From NCBI GenBank assembly GCA_963801035.1, contig CAWDDF010000003.1, positions 806,001-870,000 of the forward strand: 64,000 nt of DNA. Direction: 5' to 3'. This stretch comes from JACCZX01 sp963801035. GTDB lineage: Bacteria > Pseudomonadota > Gammaproteobacteria > Burkholderiales > Burkholderiaceae_F. The notes below the pieces were generated by a model, which saw nothing but the letters and a program-made list of their open reading frames with translations, had not been told where the DNA came from and did no database searches. Each line of letters opens with the position of its first letter. The first letter of the stretch is position 1. The translations under genes and the position numbers were made by a program. Below are positions 1 through 9,286 of this stretch, piece by piece.

Positions 1-1
1 C

Positions 2-553
2 ACCGAAGTGCTTCGATTGCGAAGAGCAATGGCCAGCGGCGAACTGAAGCGCGCGCGCAACGATGCGGCACGCGTGACGCTGCTGCTCGACGACGGCGCG
101 CCTTATTCGCAGGAGGGCACGCTGCAGTTTTCTGATGTGACCGTCGATGCTTCGACAGGCGCGATCACGTTGCGCGCGTTGTTTCCGAATCCGGAAAACG
201 TCCTGTTGCCCAACATGTTCGTGCAGGCGGTGATCGAGGAGGGTGTGCGCGAGAACGCGATCCTTGTGCCGCAGCAAGCGGTAACGCGCGACGCGAAGGG
301 TCAGGCGATTGCGATGGTGGTTGGCTCGGATAACAAGGTCGAGCAAAGACAACTGAAAACTGGGCGCACGATCGGCAGCGACTGGCTGCTCGACTCCGGG
401 CTGCAGGCGGGCGACCGCGTCATTATCGAAGGACTGCAGAGAGCCATGCCAGGGACGGTTGTGCAAGCGATGCCGGCCGGCGCACCGAATGCAGGCGCGT
501 CGAGCGCTACCGCGAACTCGAAAGCGGCGGCACCGCCGGCTGCCACTCGCTGA
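2..553 (+). CDS. RND efflux periplasmic adaptor (MexA/AcrA-like), 3' part
   Basis: This is the C-terminal ~183 residues of a membrane-fusion (adaptor) protein. Its start lies before the window. Such lipoproteins bridge an RND inner-membrane pump to an outer-membrane channel. The visible part reads as the beta-barrel and membrane-proximal domains, with family-typical stretches such as VLLPNMFVQAVIEEG and ILVPQQAVTRD, then SGLQAGDRVIIEGLQ. It ends in an Ala/Pro/Ser-rich tail typical of MexA-like proteins. The pump gene follows 29 bases later in the same direction, so the two are surely co-transcribed. Neither the substrate range nor a regulator can be read, because the upstream end is outside the window. 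Confidence 0.9.
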   Translation, partial: TEVLRLRRAMASGELKRARNDAARVTLLLDDGAPYSQEGTLQFSDVTVDASTGAITLRALFPNPENVLLPNMFVQAVIEEGVRENAILVPQQAVTRDAKGQAIAMVVGSDNKVEQRQLKTGRTIGSDWLLDSGLQAGDRVIIEGLQRAMPGTVVQAMPAGAPNAGASSATANSKAAAPPAATR

Positions 554-582
554 GCGACCAACGAGTCGACGGACGCTAGGCG

Positions 583-3500
583 GTGTCACACTTTTTCATC
601 GAGCGGCCGATCTTCGCGTGGGTGATCGCACTCGTGGTCATGCTGGCGGGCACCATCGCGATCGTCCGCCTGCCGATCGCCCAGTATCCCAACATCGCGC
701 CGCCGACGATCACGATCAACGCGACTTACCCGGGCGCGTCGGCCAAGACGGTCGAGGACACCGTCACTCAGATCATCGAGCAGCGGATGACGGGTCTCGA
801 CGGGCTGCGCTACATCACGTCGACCAGCGACAGTCTGGGCGCGGCTTCGATTGTCCTGACGTTCAACGCAGGAGTGAACCCGGACGTCGCGCAGGTGCAG
901 GTGCAGAACAAGCTGAAGCTCGCCGAGACGCTGCTGCCACAGGAGGTTCAGCAGCAGGGCGTCAACGTGGTGAAGACGGTCCGCAACTTCATCATGGTGA
1001 TCGGCTTCTATTCGGAAGACGCGTCGATGAACCGCACGGACATCGCCGACTACGTCGCGGCCAACGTGCAGGAGATTCTGAGCCGCGTTCCAGGTGTCGG
1101 CGAGCTGACACTGTTCGGAACGCAGTACGCAATGCGGATCTGGCTCGACCCGGGCAAGTTGAACAGCTTCAAGCTGACGCCCGCGGATGTCGGTGCCGCC
1201 GTTCGCGCGCAGAACGTGCAAGTCGCTGCCGGACAGCTCGGTGGGCTGCCGGCCGTGCAGGGACAGCAACTGAACGCGACTATATCGGCACAAGGCCGGC
1301 TGCAGACGCCTGCGCAGTTCGAGTCGATTGTGTTGCGTACCGATCCGTCGGGTGCCACGGTGCGGCTGCGCGACGTGGCCCGTGTCGAGCTCGGCAGCGA
1401 GAACTACAGCACGCTGTCGTTCTACAACGGCAGGCCTTCATCGGGTCTCGCGGTACGACTCGCCACGGGCGCCAACGCACTCGACACCGCCGATGCGGTG
1501 AAGGCGAAGACTGCCGAGCTCGAGCGATTCTTTCCGCGCGGCCTGAAGGCAGTAGTCGCGTTCGACACAACTCCATTCATACGGTTATCGATCCAGGAAG
1601 TCGTGAAGACGCTGATCGAGGCGTTCGTGCTGGTCGTGCTCGTGATGTACCTGTTCCTGCAGAACCTGCGCGCGACGTTGATTCCCGCGATCGCGGTGCC
1701 GGTCGTCTTGCTTGGGCACGTTCGCCGTGATGCAGGCATTCGGCTTTTCGATCAACGTGCTGACGATGTTCGGAGTGGTGCTGACCATCGGCTTGCTCGT
1801 CGATGACGCCATCGTCGTCGTAGAAAACGTCGAACGACTGATGAGCGAAGAGGGCCTGTCGCCGAAGGAAGCAACGAAGAAATCGATGGGCCAGATCACC
1901 GGCGCGTTGGTGGGGATTGCGCTCGTCCTCGCAGCAGTGTTCATTCCGATGGCGTTCTTCGGTGGATCCACCGGCGTCATCTATCGGCAGTTCTCGATCA
2001 CGATGGCGTCAGCGATGCTGCTTTCGGTTTCGGTGGCGCTGATCCTTTCGCCCGCGCTGTGCGCGACACTGCTGAAGCCGGTCGAAAAGGGATCGCACGG
2101 AAAAACGACCGGATTTTTCGGCTGGTTCAACCGTGGTTTCGATCGCGGTAGCGCGGCGTACCGGCGCACGGTCGGCCGCATGCTCAACGGTCCGCTGCGC
2201 TGGCTCGCGGCGTACGTCGTGATGATCGCGATTGGCATCTTCCTGCTGCTGCGGCTTCCCACATCGTTTCTGCCGGACGAAGACCAGGGCATCATGTTCG
2301 GTCAAGTTGTGCTGCCGGCCGGGGCGACGCAGGAGCGCACGCTGCGCGTGCTGCGTGACATGGAGCGCCACTTCCTGGTCGACGAGAAGGATCTGGTGCA
2401 GTCGCTGTTCACTGTCGCCGGCTTTTCTTTCTCCGGCAGCGGCCAGAACGCCGGCATCGCATTCGTGCGGCTGCGCGATTGGTCCGAACGTCCTGGCGCG
2501 CAGAACACGGTCAAGGCCGTAGCGGGCCGCGCAGCGGCGGCTTTCTCCAAATTCCGTGACGCGATGGTTTTCGCGTTTCCCCCACCGGCGGTGCTCGAGC
2601 TCGGCGTGGCGAACGGCTTCGATATGTATCTGCAGGACCGCGCCGGCGCGGGTCATGAGGCATTGATGGCCGCACGCAATCAACTGCTCGGCATGGCGGC
2701 GAAGGATCCCACTCTGGTGGCCGTGCGTCCCAACGGGCAGGAAGACACACCGCAGTTCAGTATCGATGTCGATACCGTGCACGCCGGCGCATTGGGGCTG
2801 GCAATGGCCGACGTCAATGCAACGTTGTCGGCAGCATGGGGCAGCTCGTACGTGAATGACTTCATCGACAAGGGCCGGGTGAAGAAGGTCTACATGCAGG
2901 CCGACGCACCGTTCCGTATGGTCCCCGAGGATCTGTCCAAGTGGTACGTGCGCAATGCGCAAGGCGACATGGTTCCATTCTCGATGTTCGCGCGCGGCAA
3001 CTGGACATTCGGATCCCCTCGCCTCGAACGTTTCAATGGCGCGGCCGCGGTTCAGATACAGGGGCAGGCTGCGCCGGGTTACAGCTCCGGCGAGGCCATC
3101 GCGGCGATGGAGAAACTCGCAGCACAACTGCCGCCGGGATTTGGAGTCGCGTGGACCGGACTGTCCTACGAAGAGCGACTGTCGGGTGCGCAGGCGCCGC
3201 TTCTTTACGGACTATCGATCATCGTTGTGTTCCTGTGCCTTGCCGCGTTGTATGAAAGCTGGTCGATTCCGGTCGCGGTGCTGCTGGTCGTGCCGCTCGG
3301 CATCCTCGGTGCGCTGATCGCGGCAAGCGGCCGCGGACTGTCGAATGACGTTTACTTCCAGGTCGGACTGTTGACGACGATCGGACTGTCGGCGAAGAAC
3401 GCCATCCTGATCATCCAGTTTGCGCTGAAGCAAATGAGCGAAGGTGTGGAGCTCGTTCCGGCGACGTTGGAGGCGGTGCGCCTGCGACTGCGACCGATTC

Positions 3501-3730
3501 TGATGACCTCGCTGGCGTTTGGTGGTGGCGTGCTGCCGCTGGCACTGGCAAGCGGCGCGGGATCGGGCAGCCAGAACGCGATCGGAACCGGTGTGTTCGG
3601 CGGCATGGTCGCCGCGACCACTCTCGGATTGCTGTTCGTGCCACTGTTCTTCGTCGTGGTGAGGCGACTAGCCAATCGGCGCGCCGCTCGCGGCATAGGG
3701 GTGGTTCGGCCAATGCGACCTGCGTCTTAA
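583..3730 (+). CDS. RND multidrug efflux permease (AcrB/MexB, HAE1 family), one frameshift
   Basis: Proton-driven inner-membrane exporter that works with the adaptor just upstream. It starts at a GTG giving SHFFIERPIFAWV, the standard HAE1 N-terminus. The reading frame breaks at the GGG run at 1714-1716: the first frame reads to VVLLG and the frame beginning at 1712 continues with GTFAVMQAFGF. Removing one G gives a normal 1048-residue protein. In that corrected numbering the TM4 proton-relay pair falls at D407-D408 (LLVDDAIVVVENVER), the same numbers as in E. coli AcrB, and the TM10 lysine is K938 (GLSAKNAIL). The rest is complete, ending in the usual basic tail. Because only one base separates this from a perfect pump, a sequencing or assembly error is as likely as a real mutation. 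No outer-membrane channel gene follows. Confidence 0.93.
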
Positions 3731-4009
3731 TTGCTAGCGTTTCGCGGTGCAGGCACGATGCGCATCAATTGACCCTGCCGCTCCACATCCATCCTGGATA
3801 CTCTGACGGCAAGCGGGGCTGCTTCAATTCATCGGCGCTCGGGGTGACTTGCGTGCGCGGGCTGCCTTCCGCCCCATTAGATGCAGTGGATTCCACCGGC
3901 TTCTCCGCGCTGTGCACGACTCTTCGATGTGTTGCAATCCTCGGAAGATTGGTCTGGTAGTTCGCCGCCGGAGGAAGCTTGGCCTGATGTCCCTGAGAAA
4001 CTATCTGCG

Positions 4010-4888
4010 ATGCCCGTCGTAGCGGTCATTAACCGCAAGGGCGGCAGTGGTAAGAGCACGCTGGCCACCCACCTTGCTGGCTATTACGCCAACGCGGATG
4101 CTGCGGTGATGCTCGGTGACGTCGATCGCCAGCTGTCAACTCGAACCTGGCTACGCCAACGCAAGACACGGCAGCTCGACAATGCCAAGGAGATCGTGGG
4201 CTGGGGCATCGACGCGAGAAGCTTCGTGCGTCCACCCGCCGGCATCGATCATGTCATCGTCGATACACCCGGCGGCCTGCGTGGCTTCGATCTGGCGCGT
4301 GTCGTGATGTACGCCGACGCGATTTTGATACCGGTATGCAATTCCATCTTTGACCGGGAGTCCGCAGCCGAATGCCTGGCCGAATTGCGCACCCTCCCGC
4401 GCGTAGCGACAGGTCGCTGCAAGTTGGCCACCATCGGCATGCGGCTCGACGCTCGTACTAAGTCGGCAGAGGTCCTGCAGGCTTGGGCGACGAGTTTGGG
4501 CGTTCCGTTTATCGCGGTGCTGCGCGAATCGCAGATCTATGTGCGCTGCATCGAGAAAGGGCTATCGGTGTTTGATCTGCCGCACTCGCAGGTGCAGACC
4601 GACATCGCCCAGTGGAAGCCGATCGCGGATTGGCTGCACCCAGTCATGCAGCCGGTACGGTGCACCGCCGATGCTGTGCAGCGAACACCGGCACGGGTCG
4701 CCGCCGCAAACAACTCCACCGTAAATGGCGCCGCGACACACCAGCCCGCGCGGCTAGCGTGTGAACCGATTTCGCCCGTGCGAAAGCTTGCGCCCAGCTC
4801 ACCTCCAAAAACTGCGGTCGCGGTCTCAACATTGCGCCGTTTGCGCGACGCGTTGCCCATTCCCCGATTCCTGCAACGTACGCCGTAG
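4010..4888 (+). CDS. ParA/MinD-family ATPase
   Basis: A 292-residue P-loop ATPase of the ParA type, used in partitioning or in placing large complexes in the cell. From the ATG at 4010 the protein opens with PVVAVINRKGGSGKSTLATH, a deviant Walker A with signature lysines K10 and K15. VIVDTPGG serves as the Walker B-like switch, and the fold continues to about residue 215. The last ~75 residues are low-complexity Pro/Ala/Arg and look disordered. The frame is open upstream to 3881, but that extension has no ParA similarity, so the ATG at 4010 is preferred. No parB or centromere-like repeats are visible, so this is an orphan ParA rather than a plasmid system. It sits between the efflux genes and the glucan island without an obvious partner. 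Confidence 0.8.
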   Translation: MPVVAVINRKGGSGKSTLATHLAGYYANADAAVMLGDVDRQLSTRTWLRQRKTRQLDNAKEIVGWGIDARSFVRPPAGIDHVIVDTPGGLRGFDLARVVMYADAILIPVCNSIFDRESAAECLAELRTLPRVATGRCKLATIGMRLDARTKSAEVLQAWATSLGVPFIAVLRESQIYVRCIEKGLSVFDLPHSQVQTDIAQWKPIADWLHPVMQPVRCTADAVQRTPARVAAANNSTVNGAATHQPARLACEPISPVRKLAPSSPPKTAVAVSTLRRLRDALPIPRFLQRTP

Positions 4889-5352
4889 TCGCGCACTCAC
4901 TGTCGCGATTCGCTTGCATGCCGCAATCGATCAGCTGCATCCCGCGCTCCATCGGGCACGCTTTGGCGCATTCTCTTAGTGCGGCGGACCCGAGCAGAGT
5001 AGCCGCAGGAACAAGCGGCACACTGTCGCCTTAAGGCTCGCCCCGACCCTCACTCACTTGCTTGCGATCCGATCGATGAAGTTGCGGTTGCGCAGCATTT
5101 GAACTTTACCGGTGGCGCCACATTGTCGGTTTGCGTTCAAAATTTTTTCGCGACGGCCGACGTCTAGCTCGACGTCCGCGTACGCGATGTCACGGGCTCA
5201 CACTGGTGCGAGCTCACTTGATCCGTGCTGGTTATCCCTCAGTTCAAGGACAGGCCGACATTTGACGTCGCGATCGCGGAATCTCGCAACGGGTGCGTAA
5301 AATGCTCCCTTGCGTAACGATCAGCAGACGTTGCGGCTGATCGTCTGTAAAG
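4889..5352. other. 464-base gene-free region upstream of the glucan operon
   Basis: No open frame here has a recognisable product, a good ribosome site or family similarity. It separates the ParA-like gene from glgB and must hold the promoter of the long glucan/trehalose operon. The last 40 bases carry a clear inverted repeat, listed separately. No confident -35/-10 pair could be assigned by eye. Confidence 0.5.
5317..5344 (+). promoter_or_regulatory. Inverted repeat immediately upstream of glgB
   Basis: Perfect 9-base arms ACGATCAGC (5317-5325) and GCTGATCGT (5336-5344) are separated by ten bases. The repeat ends eight bases before the glgB ATG, so it overlaps the expected ribosome-binding region. 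A second, overlapping pairing is possible between CAGACG (5325-5330) and CGTCTG (5342-5347). This could be a repressor operator or an RNA hairpin that hides the start site. The symmetry is seen directly; the function is inferred. Confidence 0.5.
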
Positions 5353-7239
5353 ATGCCCTCGAGGCGCGAATCATTGCTCGCCGAACAAGACGTCTACCTA
5401 TTCCGCGAAGGCACGCATAGCCGTCTGTATCAGACGATGGGCTGCCTCCTTGGGGACCACACGTCGACCTTTCGCGTATGGGCTCCCAACGCCGCGCGCG
5501 TGACGGTCATCGGATCGTTCAACAACTGGAGCACAAGCGCGAATCCTCTATCGCCACGAGCCGACGGCTCGGGCGTCTGGGAGGGCACCGTACCGAATGT
5601 CGCGCGCGGCGATCCTTACAAGTACCACATCGTCTCCTCGGACGGTGGCTATCGGGTAGACAAGGCCGATCCGTTCGCGCTGTACGCGGAAGTACCTTCC
5701 TCGACCGCGTCGCGCGCGTGGACACTGGACTACGAATGGGACGACGATCAGTGGATGTCGCAGCGTCGGGCGCACAACGCGCTCGATGCGCCAATGTCGA
5801 TCTACGAAGTGCATCTCGGTTCGTGGCGGCGCGACAGGCCCGATCGCCTACCGACGTATCGCGATATCGCTCGACCGCTGGCCGAATACGTACGCGCGCA
5901 GGGCTTCACGCACGTCGAGCTCATGCCGATCACCGAGCACCCGTTCTACGGCTCTTGGGGCTATCAGACCACTGGCTACTTCGCGCCGACGTCGCGCTAC
6001 GGAACGCCGCAGGACTTCATGCACCTGGTAGAAGTTCTGCATCAGCACGGCATCGGCGTGATCCTGGACTGGGTGCCATCGCACTTTCCAAGCGACGCGC
6101 ATGGCCTGGGTTATTTCGACGGCACCCATTTGTACGAGCACGCAGACCCGCGCCAGGGGTTTCACCCGGAGTGGAACAGCCTGATCTTCAATTACGAACG
6201 GCACGAAGTGCGCGCGTTTTTACTCTCGAGTGCGCTCTTCTGGCTCGACAAATATCACATCGATGGTCTCCGCGTGGACGCCGTTGCCTCGATGCTGTAC
6301 CTGGACTACGGCCGCAAGCAAGGCGAGTGGATTCCCAACGTGCACGGCGGCAAAGAGAACCTGGCCGCGATTCAATTTCTGCGAGAGCTCAATCAGGCTG
6401 TTTACCGCGACCATCCGGACACGCAGGTGATCGCCGAGGAATCCACTTCGTGGCCGATGGTGTCGCGCCCGGTCTATCTTGGCGGGCTTGGCTTTGGCAT
6501 GAAGTGGAACATGGGCTGGATGCACGACACGCTCGATTACTTGCAGCAGCAGCCGATCCATCGCAAGCATCACCATGACCGGCTGACATTTTCGATCTGG
6601 TATGCATTCTTCGAAAACTTCGTGCTGCCGTTGTCGCACGACGAGGTGGTCCACGGCAAGGGCTCACTCCTGAACAAGATGCCGGGCGACACATGGCAGC
6701 AGTTCGCCAATCTGCGCCTGCTGTTCGGCTACATGTGGGGCCACCCAGGCAAGAAGCTGCTGTTCATGGGATGCGAATTCGGACAGCGGCGGGAGTGGGC
6801 CCACGACGAAGCGTTGCAATGGAATTCGCTCGCCGACAGCAGCCACGCCGGCGTGCAGCGTTGGATCGCTGATCTGAACGCGTTGTACCGGAGTGAGCCC
6901 GCGCTGCACGAAATCGATTTCGATGCAGCCGGCTTCGAATGGGTAGAGCGCAACGATGCGGACGCGAGCGTGCTTTCATTCCTGCGCCGCCCGCGCAACG
7001 GTCCTCCGGTTTTGGTTATCTGCAATTTCACGCCGGTCGTGCGCAGCAACTACGCGGTCGGCGTCCCTCAGGGCGGTCACTGGCGCGAATTGCTGAACAG
7101 CGACGCTGCGCACTACGGTGGCAGCGGTGTCGGTAACCTGGGCGGCGTCAGAGCCGCGCCTGTTCCGGCGCAGGGCCGCTATCAATCGCTGGCTCTGACG
7201 CTGCCGCCGCTGGCAGTGTTGTTGCTGAAGCCCGAATGA
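5353..7239 (+). CDS. glgB: 1,4-alpha-glucan branching enzyme (short form)
   Basis: GH13 enzyme that makes alpha-1,6 branches in glycogen-like glucan. At 628 residues it is shorter than E. coli GlgB (728). The CBM48 domain is at about 35-110, followed by the barrel and a C-terminal beta domain. Catalytic residues are D309 (GLRVDAVAS), E362 (IAEEST) and D430 (LSHDEVVHGK). Each is exactly 96 positions below the E. coli residues D405, E458 and D526, so what is missing is the N-terminal N1 domain only. ATG at 5353 follows a weak Shine-Dalgarno sequence. It is the first gene of the operon and lies 17 bases before glgE, which fits the GlgE pathway, where branching acts on GlgE-made chains. Confidence 0.96.
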   Translation: MPSRRESLLAEQDVYLFREGTHSRLYQTMGCLLGDHTSTFRVWAPNAARVTVIGSFNNWSTSANPLSPRADGSGVWEGTVPNVARGDPYKYHIVSSDGGYRVDKADPFALYAEVPSSTASRAWTLDYEWDDDQWMSQRRAHNALDAPMSIYEVHLGSWRRDRPDRLPTYRDIARPLAEYVRAQGFTHVELMPITEHPFYGSWGYQTTGYFAPTSRYGTPQDFMHLVEVLHQHGIGVILDWVPSHFPSDAHGLGYFDGTHLYEHADPRQGFHPEWNSLIFNYERHEVRAFLLSSALFWLDKYHIDGLRVDAVASMLYLDYGRKQGEWIPNVHGGKENLAAIQFLRELNQAVYRDHPDTQVIAEESTSWPMVSRPVYLGGLGFGMKWNMGWMHDTLDYLQQQPIHRKHHHDRLTFSIWYAFFENFVLPLSHDEVVHGKGSLLNKMPGDTWQQFANLRLLFGYMWGHPGKKLLFMGCEFGQRREWAHDEALQWNSLADSSHAGVQRWIADLNALYRSEPALHEIDFDAAGFEWVERNDADASVLSFLRRPRNGPPVLVICNFTPVVRSNYAVGVPQGGHWRELLNSDAAHYGGSGVGNLGGVRAAPVPAQGRYQSLALTLPPLAVLLLKPE

Positions 7240-7256
7240 TCTACCGAGTGATCTAA

Positions 7257-9275
7257 ATGGCGCGCCAAAAAATAACGCTGCGAGCTGGCCCACCGACCGA
7301 AGGCCGCGCGCGCGCGGTGATCGAGGCGATCACTCCGTCGGTTGACGGCGGCCGGTTTGCGGTCAAGCGCGTGGTGGGCGATCGCGTCGAGGTCGAGGCA
7401 GACTGCTTCGCCGACGGCCACGACGTGCTGGCGTGCATGCTGCGACACCGGCGCGACGACGATACCCAATGGCACGAGACGGCGATGGTCGCGCTGCCCA
7501 ACGATCGCTGGAGAGGTGCGTTCACGGTGAGTGCACCGGGCCGCTACTGCTACACGGTAACGGCGTGGGTCGACGGTTTTCTGTCATGGCGGCACGATTT
7601 CGCGCGCCGCATCGATGCCGATGATCTGCGCATTGCTGCACTGGTCGGCGCCGATTTGATCGACGCAGCCGCGCAGCGTGCGAGCGGAGCCGACCGCAGG
7701 CAGCTTGCCAAGTGGGCAGCGCAGCTGCGTGACATCGACCAGGTGTCGGCGCTGCGTGCGCTCGCGTTGAGCGACGAGCTTGCTGCAGTGGCGAAGCGCC
7801 ATCCGGATCGCAGCCTTGCAACGACGTATCCGGTCGAATTTCCGCTGCAAGTCGATCGCGTGAGAGCGCGCTACAGCTCGTGGTACGAACTCTTCCCGCG
7901 TTCGTGCGCCGATTCGACCGGAGCGCACGGCACGCTGCGCGATTGTGTGGCGCGACTGCCGTATGTGGCCGACATGGGATTTAACGTGCTGTATCTGCCG
8001 CCGATCCATCCGATCGGTCGCGAGCGTCGCAAGGGACGTAACAACACGCTCGACGCAGGGCCATCCGATGTCGGAAGTCCATGGGCAATCGGCGCCGCCG
8101 AAGGCGGACACAAGGCGCTGGACCCGCGGCTCGGCACGCTCGACGATTTTCGCGTTTTCCTGACGGCGGCGCGTGACCACGGGCTCGAGCTGGCGCTCGA
8201 CATCGCGTTTCAGTGCGCGCCCGATCATCCGTACGTGCGCGAGCATCCGTCTTGGTTTCGCAAGCGCCCGGATGGAACCGTGCAGTACGCCGAGAATCCG
8301 CCGAAGAAGTATCAGGACATCTATCCGTTCAACTTCGAGTCAGAAGATTGGGAAGCGCTCTGGCACGAGCTGGCGAGCGTGATGACATTCTGGATCGGCG
8401 AAGGCGTTCGCATCTTCCGCGTCGACAATCCGCATACGAAGCCTTTTGCATTCTGGGAATGGGCGATCGATCGCATCAAGCGCGAACACCCGGATGTGCT
8501 GTTTCTGTCTGAAGCATTCACGCGGCCCAAGGTGATGCACCGGCTCGCAAAGTTGGGCTTCACGCAGTCGTACACCTACTTCACATGGCGCAACACCAAG
8601 CGCGAGCTGACCGAATACTTCACCGAACTGACGCAGGGCCCCGGGCGCGACTACTTCCGCCCCAACTGCTGGCCGAACACGCCCGACATCCTCCCCGAGT
8701 ATCTGCAGCTCGGCGGGCGCCCGGCGTTCATGTCGAGACTCGTGCTGGCCGCGACGCTGTCTGCGAACTACGGCATCTATGGACCTGCCTACGAGTTGCT
8801 CGAGGCAACGCCGCGCGAGCCAGGCGCCGAGGAGTATCTGAATTCCGAGAAGTACGAGACGCGCCTCTGGGATCTGGCGCGCGCCGACAGCCTTTCGAGC
8901 TTCATCGCACGCGTCAATGCCGCGCGTCACGACAACCCCGCGTTGCAAACGGACGCCGGCTTGAGCTTCGTTCCAATCGATAACGACGAGCTGATCTGCT
9001 ACGCAAAGGTCGACGCGGTCAGTGGCAATGCGGTGTTGATCGTCGTCAACCTCGACCCACGCAATGCGCAGTCGGGCTGGGTCACGCTGGATCTCGAAGC
9101 GCTCGGGCTCGACGCCGAGCGGGCGTTCCAGGTGCACGACCTGCTGACCGACGCTCGCTATCTGTGGACCGGCGCGCGCAACTTCGTGATGCTCGATCCC
9201 GCACGAGTGCCGGCTCACATTTTCCTGGTTCGCCGCAGCGTGCGCACCGAGCGCGATTTCGACTACTTCCTGTGA
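7257..9275 (+). CDS. glgE: Alpha-1,4-glucan:maltose-1-phosphate maltosyltransferase
   Basis: GH13 enzyme that transfers maltosyl units from alpha-maltose-1-phosphate to the non-reducing end of alpha-glucan, releasing phosphate. The 672-residue length is typical. The N-terminal domains (1-~200) carry the family's bundle, and the barrel shows FRVDNPHTK with nucleophile D390, LSEAF with acid/base E419, and NTPDIL with D477. These align with D394, E423 and D480 of the Streptomyces enzyme. The next gene makes its substrate (TreS plus maltokinase) 11 bases downstream, and the branching enzyme is immediately upstream, so the complete GlgE pathway is contiguous. No ADP-glucose pyrophosphorylase or glycogen synthase is in the window, so GlgE may be the main glucan-building enzyme of this locus. 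Confidence 0.96.
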   Translation: MARQKITLRAGPPTEGRARAVIEAITPSVDGGRFAVKRVVGDRVEVEADCFADGHDVLACMLRHRRDDDTQWHETAMVALPNDRWRGAFTVSAPGRYCYTVTAWVDGFLSWRHDFARRIDADDLRIAALVGADLIDAAAQRASGADRRQLAKWAAQLRDIDQVSALRALALSDELAAVAKRHPDRSLATTYPVEFPLQVDRVRARYSSWYELFPRSCADSTGAHGTLRDCVARLPYVADMGFNVLYLPPIHPIGRERRKGRNNTLDAGPSDVGSPWAIGAAEGGHKALDPRLGTLDDFRVFLTAARDHGLELALDIAFQCAPDHPYVREHPSWFRKRPDGTVQYAENPPKKYQDIYPFNFESEDWEALWHELASVMTFWIGEGVRIFRVDNPHTKPFAFWEWAIDRIKREHPDVLFLSEAFTRPKVMHRLAKLGFTQSYTYFTWRNTKRELTEYFTELTQGPGRDYFRPNCWPNTPDILPEYLQLGGRPAFMSRLVLAATLSANYGIYGPAYELLEATPREPGAEEYLNSEKYETRLWDLARADSLSSFIARVNAARHDNPALQTDAGLSFVPIDNDELICYAKVDAVSGNAVLIVVNLDPRNAQSGWVTLDLEALGLDAERAFQVHDLLTDARYLWTGARNFVMLDPARVPAHIFLVRRSVRTERDFDYFL

Positions 9276-9286
9276 GAAACGGGCAG

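Noticed and set aside
2009..3127. 372-codon minus-strand frame opposite the RND pump
   Set aside because: Antisense shadow caused by GC-rich third positions.
583..3730. Programmed frameshifting as the explanation of the broken RND, treY, otsB and nadE frames
   Set aside because: No slippery heptamer plus pseudoknot pattern, unrelated genes are affected, and relatives use single frames.
3881..4009. N-terminal extension of the ParA-like protein
   Set aside because: The 43 extra residues have no similarity; ParA homology begins at the ATG at 4010.
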